This document shows, piece by piece, positions 25,606 to 33,526 of a stretch of DNA of 64,000 bases. Every line of letters starts with the position of its first letter. Position 1 is the first letter of the stretch. Source of the DNA: Gemmatimonadota bacterium (GTDB lineage: Bacteria > Gemmatimonadota > Gemmatimonadetes > Longimicrobiales > Gaopeijiaceae); contig JAWKQO010000002.1 in the NCBI GenBank assembly GCA_041390105.1, forward strand, positions 248,001 to 312,000, read 5' to 3'. Position numbers and translations under genes: made by a program. A model generated the notes under the pieces. That model searched no databases and had not been told where the DNA came from. It was given only the letters and a program-made list of their open reading frames with translations.

Positions 25606-25833
25606 ATGAAGACCACGCTGAACATCGACGACGGCGTCATGAAGCGACTCAAGGAGGAGGCGGCCCGGACGGGTCGGACCATGTCGGAGCTCATGGAGAC
25701 TGCCCTACGCCGGCTCCTCGACGCGTCCCGGGAGCCCGTGGAGCTGAGTCCACTCCCCTCGTTCGACGGGGGCGGCGCCCTGGTCGATGTCTCGGACCGC
25801 GATGCGCTGTACCAAGCGATGGAGGGGCGCTGA
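25606..25833 (+). CDS. VapB-type antitoxin (ribbon-helix-helix)
   Basis: 75 residues from the ATG at 25606. MKTTLNIDDGVMKRLKEEAARTGRTMSELMETALRRLL is a typical ribbon-helix-helix DNA-binding domain; the tail (PLPSFDGGG ... DALYQAMEGR) would wrap the toxin. It stops 6 bases before the PIN-domain toxin gene, the usual antitoxin-toxin order. Confidence 0.85.
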   Translation: MKTTLNIDDGVMKRLKEEAARTGRTMSELMETALRRLLDASREPVELSPLPSFDGGGALVDVSDRDALYQAMEGR

Positions 25834-25839
25834 GGACCC

Positions 25840-26289
25840 GTGTTCGTCGTCGACACCAACGTTCTGATCTACGGAGCCGACCGCAGGGCTCCGGAGCATG
25901 CCCGTTGTCGTGAGCTCCTGGACCGATGGCGCCACGGCAGCGGTGCCTGGTACCTGACCTGGGGGATCTGCTACGAGTTCCTCCGAGTCGTGACGCACCC
26001 GCGAGTCTTCAAGACCCCGTGGACCGCGGACGCGGCCTGGCGGTTCCTGGAGGCACTTCGTGAGTCTCCGGCGTTCGGAATGCTCACCCCCACGCACCGA
26101 CACGCTGAGGTTCTCCGCGAAGTCCTGGATAAAGTGCCGGCGTTGTCCGGCAACCTCATGCACGATGTGGCCACGGCGGTCCTGATGCGGGAGCATGGCA
26201 TCCGCCGGATCTGCACCCGCGACATGGATTTCCACCGCTTCCCCTTCGTCGAGGCGGTCGATCCTCTGGTTGGCGACCCGGGGGCCTGA
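25840..26289 (+). CDS. VapC-type PIN-domain ribonuclease toxin
   Basis: 149 residues from the GTG at 25840. The PIN acidic residues are present: Asp5 in VVDTNVLIY, Glu47 in CYEFLRV, Asp109 in MHDVATAVL and Asp128/Asp130 in CTRDMDFHRF. This clade of PIN proteins (T-x-R-D-x-D-F) cleaves RNA and is neutralised by the upstream RHH antitoxin. The pair looks intact. Confidence 0.87.
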   Translation: MFVVDTNVLIYGADRRAPEHARCRELLDRWRHGSGAWYLTWGICYEFLRVVTHPRVFKTPWTADAAWRFLEALRESPAFGMLTPTHRHAEVLREVLDKVPALSGNLMHDVATAVLMREHGIRRICTRDMDFHRFPFVEAVDPLVGDPGA

Positions 26290-26436
26290 GCGGAATGTCC
26301 CAGCGCCCGGATCTCACTCCCCGAGACGTGGGGGTTGAACGGCCGACATCGCCCGCCACCAGGGAGCCACCAGCACGCGTTCGTTGAGCCAGTAGACCTC
26401 CTGGCTGGAGGTCCCTCGTTACTCCGCGTCCTGGCA

Positions 26437-26478
26437 TTACTCAGTTTATTGAGTAATTTTACTCACTATGTTGAGTAG
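26437..26478. promoter_or_regulatory. Twin operators overlapping the start of the DUF4143 ATPase gene
   Basis: Two copies of TTACTCA-N6-TGAGTA(A/G): 26437-26456 and 26459-26478, with 22-base centre-to-centre spacing. The second copy contains the ATG start codon (26468-26470) in its spacer. Being AT-rich in a GC-rich genome makes them conspicuous. They are likely autoregulatory binding sites. Confidence 0.7.
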
Positions 26479-27691
26479 CAATGGACTGCCCGCCTTCGTG
26501 CGGGCCCCAGGCCGGGTCCTCGAGGAGCGTCTGTCCGAACCCCGCCGTTTCATCCAAGTGGTGGCGGGCCCTCGGCAGGTGGGGAAGACGACCCTGGTAC
26601 GACAGGTCCTGGCCGGGTGGGAATCGCGGGCCCGCTACGCTTCCGCCGACGAGCCCTCGTTGCGGGACCGGGGCTGGATTGCGGCCCAGTGGGAGGCGGC
26701 GCGCGCGGAGGCGTCGGGCGCTCGGAGCGCCGTGCTGGCTCTGGACGAGATCCACAAGATTCCGGGCTGGTCCGAAACGGTAAAACGACTCTGGGATGAG
26801 GACACGGCAGGTGCCCTTCCGCTTCACGTCATCCTGTCTGGCTCAACTCCGCTGCTCCTCCAACACGGATTGACTGAGAGTCTCGCTGGACGGTTCGAGC
26901 TCATACTGTTGGGCCACTGGTCGTTCACCGAGATGCACGAGGTCTTCGGGGTCACGCTCGACGAGTTCGTGTACTTCGGCGGATATCCAGGTGCCGCACC
27001 CCTCGCGAGTGACCTCGACCGCTGGATGCGCTACGTACGCGATGCGCTCGTCGAAACCACGGTCGCTCGCGACGTGCTCCTGCTCAATCGCGTGGACAAG
27101 CCGGCCCTGCTTCGTCAGCTCTTCGATCTCGCCTGCCGGTATTCGGGCCAGATCCTCTCATACAACAAGATGCTCGGGCAGCTCCAGGATGCGGGCAACA
27201 CGACTACGCTGGCGCACTATCTCGAACTACTCGCCGCCGCCGGGATGGTCCGCGGGATCGAGAAGTACTCCGGTTCATTCGTGCGCCAGCGGGCGTCGAG
27301 CCCGAAGCTCCAGGTGCTGAACAACGCTTTGATGACGGTGTCGTCCGGGCGCACCCTCGTCTCTGCTCGCGAGGACTCCGAATACTGGGGCCGCCTGGTG
27401 GAGTCGGCCGTCGGTACCCATCTGGCGAACGCCGCAAGCGCGGGCCTCTGCGACCTTTGGTACTGGAGGGGCGGGAACCTCGAGGTCGACTTCGTCGTTG
27501 CCGCAGGGGAGGACCTACTGGCGATCGAAGTGAAGAGCGGCCGGAGATCGAAGTCGGTCCGAGGACTCTCCGCCTTTGCGGACGAGTTCCCCGACGCGCG
27601 CGCCCTGATCGTGGGCCAGGGCGGCGTGGGGATCGGTGAATTCCTGGAGTCGGACGTCCGCCGGTGGCTTCGAGGGCTGAACGGGAAGTGA
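26468..27691 (+). CDS. AAA+ ATPase with DUF4143 domain
   Basis: 407 residues. Walker A is GPRQVGKTT (34-42), Walker B is VLALDEIHKI, followed by the LSGSTPLLL sensor and a GRFELILLGHW segment. The C-terminal half is DUF4143, with the PD-(D/E)xK-like end WYWRGGNLEVDFVVAAGEDLLAIEVKSG. This family is widespread in prokaryotes, often as isolated or island genes. Its biochemical role is unsettled; some are suggested to be autoregulated toxin-antitoxin or defence-like ATPases. The start codon is embedded in an operator-like palindrome. Confidence 0.88.
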   Translation: MLSSNGLPAFVRAPGRVLEERLSEPRRFIQVVAGPRQVGKTTLVRQVLAGWESRARYASADEPSLRDRGWIAAQWEAARAEASGARSAVLALDEIHKIPGWSETVKRLWDEDTAGALPLHVILSGSTPLLLQHGLTESLAGRFELILLGHWSFTEMHEVFGVTLDEFVYFGGYPGAAPLASDLDRWMRYVRDALVETTVARDVLLLNRVDKPALLRQLFDLACRYSGQILSYNKMLGQLQDAGNTTTLAHYLELLAAAGMVRGIEKYSGSFVRQRASSPKLQVLNNALMTVSSGRTLVSAREDSEYWGRLVESAVGTHLANAASAGLCDLWYWRGGNLEVDFVVAAGEDLLAIEVKSGRRSKSVRGLSAFADEFPDARALIVGQGGVGIGEFLESDVRRWLRGLNGK

Positions 27692-27730
27692 CCGAGGCGA
27701 GCTTCCTGATCCCTTTGCTCGCTTCTCGGC

Positions 27731-27814
27731 ATCCGGAGCGCGGCGGACCTCGACCTGCACGTGTCACGAGGTGCGGTCTTCGAGTCCTTCGCGGTTGCGG
27801 AGGTGATCAACTTG
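27731..27814 (+). pseudogene. Remnant of a second DUF4143 ATPase C-terminus
   Basis: Conceptual translation gives IRSAADLDLHVSRGAVFESFAVAEVINL. The G-A-V-F-E-S-F-A-V-A-E-V block matches the start of the C-terminal half of DUF4143 proteins (GALFENFVVSEL type). No start, ATPase domain or downstream continuation is seen. It follows the intact ATPase gene by 40 bases and is probably a decayed relative. Confidence 0.45.
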
Positions 27815-28135
27815 CTAGGCTCTCCTGGCGGAGACGGCTTCGGAACCTACCCCACAGCCCCGCCCGTTTCGTGTATGGAGGCCGGGAAAGCTTTCGCACT
27901 GAGGGGGTCGACGTCTGGTCGTGGCAGGCGCTCTGACTCACCAGCGGCTCTCTCCGCGCCCTAACCCCACTCCCCCTCCCGCTGTCTCCTCACCCAGGCA
28001 GGGTCGCCCGCCGCGGGGGGCGGATCTAGGTTGGGCCGGTGGTGTGGGGATGCCCGGGCGGCCCTGCCGCGCCCCGGACGAGCCGCCGTCCGTGCTCCCC
28101 CCAGTCGCTCGAGCGTCGGCAGACAGCAGGACCCT

Positions 28136-29923
28136 TTGGACCATCCCTTCCTCAACGAGCTGAAGCGCCGCCGGGTCTACCGGGTGGGTGTGGGCTATGC
28201 GGCCTTCGCCTTCGTGGTGCTGCAGGGCGCCGATCTGGTCTTCCCGGCACTGGGTCTCTCGGACACCGCCTTCCAGCTGCTGGTCATCCTGATGATGGCC
28301 GGCTTCCCGGTGGCCTTGGTCCTGGCCTGGTTGTTCGATCTGACCCCCAAGGGGTTGGTGCGCACCCAGGGCGAGGAGGCGCCCACCCTCCCCGAAGGAC
28401 GTCACTCCTGGGTCATGCTGTGGGCGGCCGCCCTGGTGGTGAGCATCGTGGCCATGGGCGCCACGGGCTGGTGGTTCCTCCATGCCGTGGAAGACGTCGA
28501 AGCGGAGGCCCGGCCCAGTCAGCGCGTGTTGGACGCCAAGTCGCTCGCGGTGATGCCGTTCGTCAACCTGAGCGGCGACGCGAACGAGGAGTACTTCAGC
28601 GACGGCATCACCGACGCCGTCATCACGGCGCTCACACGGGTGCGTGGGATCAAAGTGGCGTCCCGCACCTCCTCGTTCGCCTTCAAGAGCAGCGCGCGGC
28701 CGGTGCAGGAGATCGGCCAGGAGCTGGGCGTGGCGTCTGTGCTGGAGGGCAGCGTGCGCAAGGACGGCGAGACCGTACGTGTCGACGTCCACCTGGCCGA
28801 CACGCAGGACGGCTTCGAGATCTGGACCGAGCGCTACGCGCGGCCGCTGACCGACGTGTTCGACGTGCAGGAGGAGATCGCGCAGGCGATCGTGCGTGTG
28901 CTCGAGGTCACGATTGCGGAGCGCCCGGACGAGCCGCTCGTGCACGGCACCACCGCCAACGCCATGGCCTACGACAAGTACCTCTGGGGCGAATACAATC
29001 GCAACAAACGGAGCCCCAGCGGCTACGACGACGCCATTGCCAACTACGAGGACGCCATCGGGCTCGACTCGACGTTCGCGCTGGCCTGGGCGGGCCTGGC
29101 CCGCACATTGATCGGGCGCTCGGCGTTCCCCGGTGCGGCGCGGGACGAGGTGCTCGCGCGCGCGGACACCTCCGCGGAACGCGCCCTGGCGCTGGATGCG
29201 AACCTGGCGGCAGCCCACGCCGCGCACGGCGCGGTGCTCTTCGAGTACTTCAACCGCTGGGACGAAGCGGAGAGCGAGCTCCGACGCGCCATCGAGATCG
29301 AGCCGCAGGCGGCCGAGCACCGGCAGGAGCTCGCGGTGATCCTGGCCGTGCGTGGGCGCATGGAGGAGGCCCGCGCCTTGGCGATGGAAGCAGTGCGCCT
29401 GAATCCGCTCTCGCCCGGCGCTCACGCGGATCGTGCGGCCGTGCTCCAGGCGGCGGGTGACGTCGCCGGCGCCGAAGCAGCCTACCGGCAGGCCCTCGAC
29501 ATCGACGAATCGTTCGGCTCGGGCCGCTTCGGCCTGGAGTTCCTGCTGGTGGCGGAGGGGCGGATCCGTGAGGCGCGGGAGCTCAGTGCCGACCGGCCCG
29601 ACGCGGATCGGCCCGGACCGCGGACCGGGGTGCCCGTTGGAGGCGCGCCGGCCGGTCCACCGCGCGACGCGCAGACGGATGAAGCGTTCCTCGACGTGAT
29701 CGAGGCGCGTGCGCTGGGAGAAGACGAGGTGTCTGCCACCATCCGCGCGCCGCTGCTCGCGGCCATCGGCAGGGTGGACGATGCCGTGGCGGCGCTCCGG
29801 GCCGCCCATGACGCGCGTGACCTGTCGCCGCTGGCGATCCTGCGCGCCATGGCCGTCCCCGCGTTTCGCGCCGATCCGGACGTGAAGACGTTCCTTCAGG
29901 AGATCGGCTTGGCGGAGGCGTAG
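28136..29923 (+). CDS. Membrane protein with TolB/FlgO-like domain and TPR repeats
   Basis: 595 residues from the TTG at 28136 (LDHPFLNELKRRRVYRVGVGY), preceded by AGGA at suitable distance; the longer frame from 28031 lacks similarity. Two hydrophobic segments near residues 15-65 and a third near 100-125 anchor it. The middle domain (KSLAVMPFVNLSGDANEEYFSDGITDAVITALTRV ... VLEGSVRKDGETVRVDVHLADTQDGFEIWTERY) is the TolB-like/FlgO-like module frequent in CadC-type and adenylate-cyclase-type proteins. TPR-like helices follow to the C-terminus. There is no kinase, cyclase or DNA-binding domain. The role is unknown, perhaps scaffolding or sensing. Confidence 0.8.
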   Translation: MDHPFLNELKRRRVYRVGVGYAAFAFVVLQGADLVFPALGLSDTAFQLLVILMMAGFPVALVLAWLFDLTPKGLVRTQGEEAPTLPEGRHSWVMLWAAALVVSIVAMGATGWWFLHAVEDVEAEARPSQRVLDAKSLAVMPFVNLSGDANEEYFSDGITDAVITALTRVRGIKVASRTSSFAFKSSARPVQEIGQELGVASVLEGSVRKDGETVRVDVHLADTQDGFEIWTERYARPLTDVFDVQEEIAQAIVRVLEVTIAERPDEPLVHGTTANAMAYDKYLWGEYNRNKRSPSGYDDAIANYEDAIGLDSTFALAWAGLARTLIGRSAFPGAARDEVLARADTSAERALALDANLAAAHAAHGAVLFEYFNRWDEAESELRRAIEIEPQAAEHRQELAVILAVRGRMEEARALAMEAVRLNPLSPGAHADRAAVLQAAGDVAGAEAAYRQALDIDESFGSGRFGLEFLLVAEGRIREARELSADRPDADRPGPRTGVPVGGAPAGPPRDAQTDEAFLDVIEARALGEDEVSATIRAPLLAAIGRVDDAVAALRAAHDARDLSPLAILRAMAVPAFRADPDVKTFLQEIGLAEA

Positions 29924-29936
29924 GCCCCGGTCTGCG

Positions 29937-30449
29937 CTACATGCCCGGCTCGTCCGCCGTGGGTCCGTAGACCTGGGGAAGCGGTACGTCGAGCAAGCGT
30001 AGATAGACCGTCATCTGTCCGCGGTGATGCGCCCAGTGCCGCATCACGAAGCTTTCGAACGACGCGATCCTCGGGATACGGAACACCACCTCGCCGCCGT
30101 TCAGGAACGTCCACGGAGCCTGGAAGGCCGCGTCCGTGGTCTCCTTCAACGCTGCCGCTGCCATCCCCACGTTGCGGTCGAACGTCTCCAGCAGCTCGGC
30201 TCGCGACTGAGCCAGCGGAGGAGGCGTGTAGGCCGCTCCCCCGGGTGGATTGATGTCCAGCGCGTCCTGCTTGAGGATGCCCATCGCCCAGGTGGGGAGG
30301 TTGGCGATGTGCGTGGCGAGCTGTGCCGCGCTCCACGACTTGGCATGGGGCCGCCACCCGAACTTCTCCTCGGGGATCCGTTCCAGGACACGGCGCGTGC
30401 TGGCCGCCTCCTGCTGGAAGTCCATGGCTTTGACGTCGCCCAGATTCAT
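29937..30449 (-). CDS. DinB family protein
   Basis: 170 residues from the ATG at 30449, preceded by GGAGG with 8-base spacing, which decides the start over 30482. The four-helix DinB-like fold shows in WSAAQLATHIANLP (first metal His) and in FVMRHWAHHRGQMTVYLRLLDVP (the H-x-x-x-H end motif). DinB-fold enzymes include metal-dependent thiol transferases; the substrate here is unknown. Convergent with the TolB/TPR gene, 13 bases apart, with no terminator seen. Confidence 0.85.
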   Translation of the reverse strand: MNLGDVKAMDFQQEAASTRRVLERIPEEKFGWRPHAKSWSAAQLATHIANLPTWAMGILKQDALDINPPGGAAYTPPPLAQSRAELLETFDRNVGMAAAALKETTDAAFQAPWTFLNGGEVVFRIPRIASFESFVMRHWAHHRGQMTVYLRLLDVPLPQVYGPTADEPGM

Positions 30450-30529
30450 GCGTAGCCCTCCTGTCGGGGTGGGGAAGTCCAACCTACTACGGTCGACGCG
30501 CGTGCGGCATCGCCGTCGGGCGCTCCCTT

Positions 30530-31342
30530 TCAGTCGCCCGACTCCGCCAAGGTCCGCAGCAACGCCGCCGACGGCTCATCGGCGGGGAGGAACGACTCCA
30601 GTCGCAGCTCCTCCAGTGCCACGTCGATGGCGGTACCGAAGCTGGCGATCAACGTCACGAGTCGGATGGTCTCACCGGTGACCAGCCGTAGCGACAGCGG
30701 CACCCACGGTCCGCTGGGTTCGGTGGGCGCCACCACGTCCAGGCGGCGTACGTCCGCGCGTCGGGACAGCTCCTCCAGAAGGAGAACGAGCCCGGGATGG
30801 GTGGGGCGCTCCGCCAGTTCCCTCTGCAGTCTGCGCCACAGCACCGCCGCCGCTTCTTCCCAGTTCAGCACCGCCGGCTTGAGGCCGTCGGCATCGAAGA
30901 AGGCCCGCACCAGGTTGGGCCGCTCCAGCGAGGGCAGCGGGGGCTGGCGCAGGCAGCGGGCGTGCAGGCGGATCTGCGCGCGATTGGCCATCAGGACGTT
31001 GAAGGCAGGGTCCACGACGACGGCGGGGTAGGGCTCCGTCCGCTCCAGGAGGAGTGCGAGCATCCGCTGCGTATGCGCCATGCCGGGCGCGTCCAGCGGC
31101 GTCTCGCGAAACTCACGACTGAGGCCTGCGGCCTCCAGCAGCGCATTCTGCTCCCGGAGCGGGACTTCCAGCGCATCGGCCAGTCGCAGGAGCACGCTGC
31201 GGCTGGGGCGGGAGCGGCCCGTCTCGATGAAGCTCATGTGTCGCGCGGAGATGCCCGCCGCATCGGCCAGCGCACCCTGGGTGCGACCGCGCACGGCCCG
31301 CCAGTGACGGAGCCGTTCGCCGAGCTGGGCACTGTCCCTCAC
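30530..31342 (-). CDS. XRE-family regulator with MmyB-like ligand-binding domain
   Basis: 270 residues from the GTG at 31342. The N-terminal helix-turn-helix (LRHWRAVRGRTQGALADAAGISARHMSFIETGRSRPSR) is followed by a PAS-like MmyB domain (YPAVVVDPAFNVLMANRAQ ... LNWEEAAAVLWRRL ... FGTAIDVALEELRLESFLPADE). Such regulators sense small ligands and control neighbouring genes. The start overlaps the stop of the DUF2834 gene upstream in GTGA, so they form one transcript. Confidence 0.87.
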   Translation of the reverse strand: MRDSAQLGERLRHWRAVRGRTQGALADAAGISARHMSFIETGRSRPSRSVLLRLADALEVPLREQNALLEAAGLSREFRETPLDAPGMAHTQRMLALLLERTEPYPAVVVDPAFNVLMANRAQIRLHARCLRQPPLPSLERPNLVRAFFDADGLKPAVLNWEEAAAVLWRRLQRELAERPTHPGLVLLLEELSRRADVRRLDVVAPTEPSGPWVPLSLRLVTGETIRLVTLIASFGTAIDVALEELRLESFLPADEPSAALLRTLAESGD

Positions 31343-31647
31343 CGTGCCCCCTCGCGTCGGCCCTCCAATACGTAGAGATAGGCGGGCAGCGCGCAGGAGA
31401 GGCCGATCAGCAGGTTCACCACGATGAACCCCCAGGGTCGCGGGCCACCCCTCCGGGTGGCCATCCAGGCCCAGAACGTGACCGAGGAGATCACCAGATC
31501 GGTGCTCAGCCCGCCGGCGGCCGGGTTGGCGAAGGCGGCGGCCAGGAAGCCCGGATCGCCCGGAGCCGAGCCGGAGAAGAAGCGGACGAAAAACACCATG
31601 GGGAGGGCGGCCCCGAGCAGGGCCAGAACGGCGTAGACGGGTCTCAC
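31339..31647 (-). CDS. DUF2834 membrane protein
   Basis: About 102 residues from the GTG at 31647, which lies 5 bases after GGAGG. Three hydrophobic segments (YAVLALLGAALPMVFFV, LVISSVTFWAWMA, GFIVVNLLIGLSCALPAYLY) and the order of the conserved F-F and W-x-W residues match DUF2834, a small integral membrane family of unknown function. First gene of the operon with the XRE/MmyB regulator, which may control it. Confidence 0.75.
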   Translation of the reverse strand: MRPVYAVLALLGAALPMVFFVRFFSGSAPGDPGFLAAAFANPAAGGLSTDLVISSVTFWAWMATRRGGPRPWGFIVVNLLIGLSCALPAYLYVLEGRREGAR

Positions 31648-31780
31648 GGGCACCTCCAGAAGGAGTGAAAACCGAGGATCTTCGACCCTCGCAGCGGCAG
31701 CCCCTTTCTTCCACTACGTCCGGGGTAATCTGGCGTGCCTGCGGCCTCCGGGAGCGCCTCTCAGGAGGGGGTCCACTCGG

Positions 31781-31809
31781 TTGACACCCCCTCCAGCCCT
31801 GGGTAAACT
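31781..31809 (+). promoter_or_regulatory. Sigma-70-type promoter of the tRNA cluster
   Basis: TTGACA (31781-31786) and TAAACT (31804-31809) separated by exactly 17 bases, 11 bases upstream of tRNA-fMet. The position fits transcription starting just before the tRNA. Confidence 0.75.
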
Positions 31810-31820
31810 ACCCTTCTTGC

Positions 31821-31894
<74 letters not shown>

Positions 31895-31928
31895 CTCGTG
31901 GAAGCGTCGCCGAACAGGCGGCGCTTCC

Positions 31929-32128
31929 GGCTGTAGGAAGGGCTCGATCTCTCCGAAGATCGGAAACGGGACCGAACGGATTTGACGACGACACTCTCTT
32001 CGAGCACGCACCGGCGGGATGCCGCCTGGGCGGAAGTCTCCTGGGGAACGTCGACGAACCCGTGGGCCCCTCGATCCGAGGGGGCGGGGGACGCGAGCCG
32101 CTAGGCGCGCAGCCGGCTTGGAGCCTGG
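31929..32128 (+). ncRNA. Candidate structured RNA between tRNA-fMet and tRNA-Phe
   Basis: About 200 bases between a strong hairpin after tRNA-fMet (31900-31928) and a classical terminator. The ends can pair (CCGGCTG near 31927 with CAGCCGG near 32110; GGCTCG with CGAGCC further in), leaving internal loops, as in rod-like RNAs such as 6S RNA. No protein frame is convincing. The assignment to any known RNA family is not made. It could also be untranslated read-through sequence. Confidence 0.3.
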
Positions 32129-32166
32129 AACCCGCCCTAGTCGGAAGGACTGGGCGGGTTTTTTGT
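32129..32166 (+). terminator. Rho-independent terminator before tRNA-Phe
   Basis: AACCCGCCCTAGTC pairs with GACTGGGCGGGTT around GGAAG and is followed by TTTT. A textbook terminator that closes the fMet-plus-spacer transcript. Confidence 0.85.
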
Positions 32167-32167
32167 C

Positions 32168-32240
32168 GGCCAGGTAGCTCAGTTGGTAGAGCACGTGACT
32201 GAAAATCACGGTGTCGGCGGTTCGATCCCGTCCCTGGCCA
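32168..32240 (+). tRNA. tRNA-Phe(GAA)
   Basis: Acceptor GGCCAGG/CCTGGCC, anticodon loop CTGAAAA, discriminator A; full cloverleaf of 73 bases. Confidence 0.95.
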
Positions 32241-32270
32241 CTGCGGACCTCCCGAGAGGGAGTGAACGCT

Positions 32271-32343
32271 AGGTCCGTAGCTCAAGTGGTAGAGCACCGG
32301 TCTCCAAAACCGGGGGTTGGGGGTTCGAGTCCCTCCGGGCCTG
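32271..32343 (+). tRNA. tRNA-Trp(CCA)
   Basis: Acceptor AGGTCCG/CGGGCCT, anticodon loop CTCCAAA, discriminator G. Confidence 0.94.
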
Positions 32344-32363
32344 TACAGACAGGTGGAGTGCGA

Positions 32364-32435
32364 GCCCCCATCGTCTATCGGTTAGGACACCACTCTTTCA
32401 AGGTGGAGAGCGGGGTTCGATTCCCCGTGGGGGCA
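32364..32435 (+). tRNA. tRNA-Glu(TTC)
   Basis: Acceptor GCCCCCA/TGGGGGC, anticodon loop CTTTCAA, discriminator A; 72 bases. Confidence 0.95.
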
Positions 32436-32448
32436 TAGGGCAACACAA

Positions 32449-32522
32449 GGGGCTGTAGCTCAGTCGGTTAGAGTGCCGGTCTGTCACACCGGAGGTCGCG
32501 GGTTCGAGTCCCGTCAGCCCCG
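32449..32522 (+). tRNA. tRNA-Asp(GTC)
   Basis: Acceptor GGGGCTG/CAGCCCC, anticodon loop CTGTCAC, discriminator G. Confidence 0.95.
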
Positions 32523-32560
32523 TTGCCGTGCTTGTTGAAAATTCGGGTCGTGTTCGAGTT

Positions 32561-32633
32561 GGGGCCGTAGCTCAGTTGGGAGAGCGCCTGAATGGCATTC
32601 AGGAGGTCAGGGGTTCGACTCCCCTCGGCTCCA
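32561..32633 (+). tRNA. tRNA-Ala(GGC)
   Basis: Acceptor GGGGCCG/CGGCTCC, anticodon arm CCTGA-ATGGCAT-TCAGG, discriminator A. Confidence 0.95.
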
Positions 32634-32644
32634 TCATGGAACTC

Positions 32645-32783
<139 letters not shown>

Positions 32784-32802
32784 ACTGGAATTGCGAACGA
32801 AG

Positions 32803-32886
32803 GCCCACGTGCTGGAATTGGTAGACAGGCTGGTTTGAGGGACCAGTGCCGGAAACGGCGTACAGGTTCGAGTCCTGTCGTGGGCA
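32803..32886 (+). tRNA. tRNA-Leu(GAG)
   Basis: 84 bases with a long variable arm. Acceptor GCCCACG/CGTGGGC, anticodon arm CTGGT-TTGAGGG-ACCAG, discriminator A. Confidence 0.94.
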
Positions 32887-32888
32887 TG

Positions 32889-33015
32889 TTTTCGGAGGCG
32901 CTGTGGGCGCAATGCTGCGTTGGGCTGCGGTCGCGCCTTCCTGCGGCGTATCTCGATACGCCTCGGTCGGCTTGCCTTGCCCGCCTTGCCTTGCATCCCA
33001 CATCACCGCCGAAAA
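32889..33015. repeat. Long imperfect palindrome (MITE-like) between tRNA-Leu and tRNA-Arg
   Basis: The outer ends TTTTCGG and CCGAAAA, inner blocks (TGTGGG / CCCACA, GCAA / TTGC) and a perfect centre GGCGTATC-TC-GATACGCC (32945-32962) form a 127-base imperfect inverted repeat. It fills the spacer and could fold into one long hairpin. It may be a non-autonomous mobile element or a structured spacer. Confidence 0.6.
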
Positions 33016-33045
33016 CGTGGGAAAGAAACACCATCACAGTCGGTG

Positions 33046-33071
33046 CACTTGGGCCGAAGAGACCAAGTGCG
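33046..33071. repeat. Hairpin GCACTTGG/CCAAGTGC before tRNA-Arg
   Basis: An 8-bp perfect inverted repeat with a 10-base loop, immediately before tRNA-Arg(ACG). It may be a processing or terminator-like hairpin; it has no T tract. Confidence 0.45.
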
Positions 33072-33077
33072 CGATAA

Positions 33078-33151
33078 GCGCCCGTAGCTCAATTGGATAG
33101 AGCGCTTGACTACGGATCAAGAGGTTGGGGGTTCAAGTCCTCCCGGGCGCA
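33078..33151 (+). tRNA. tRNA-Arg(ACG)
   Basis: Acceptor GCGCCCG/CGGGCGC, anticodon loop CTACGGA, discriminator A. Confidence 0.95.
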
Positions 33152-33155
33152 TGCA

Positions 33156-33229
33156 GGGCGCATAGCTCAGTTGGTTAGAGCGCTACGTTGACATCGTAGA
33201 GGTCAGAGGTTCGAGTCCTCTTGCGCCCA
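33156..33229 (+). tRNA. tRNA-Val(GAC)
   Basis: Acceptor GGGCGCA/TGCGCCC, anticodon arm CTACG-TTGACAT-CGTAG, discriminator A. Confidence 0.95.
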
Positions 33230-33296
33230 TCACGGTGTGGCTGGAGGGCCTGGAACTTGCCATCTGCGGGTTCTCGGTCAGATTGGCATAGGGAGC

Positions 33297-33369
33297 GGGG
33301 CCGTAGCTCAGTTGGGAGAGCGCTTGAATCGCACTCAAGAGGTCAGGGGTTCGACTCCCCTCGGCTCCA
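33297..33369 (+). tRNA. tRNA-Ala(CGC)
   Basis: Acceptor GGGGCCG/CGGCTCC, anticodon arm CTTGA-ATCGCAC-TCAAG, discriminator A. Confidence 0.94.
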
Positions 33370-33377
33370 CTTGACCC

Positions 33378-33450
33378 GCCACCATAGCTCAGTTGGTAGA
33401 GCACGTCACTCGTAATGACGGGGTCGTCGGTTCAAGTCCGACTGGTGGCT
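33378..33450 (+). tRNA. tRNA-Thr(CGT)
   Basis: Acceptor GCCACCA/TGGTGGC, anticodon loop CTCGTAA, discriminator T. Confidence 0.95.
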
Positions 33451-33526
33451 CTGGTCCCAATGGGACATTTCCGGAGCGGCTCTGACGCGCGTGCTTCATT
33501 GAGCGCGGCTCGCGACGGGAGGCTGT

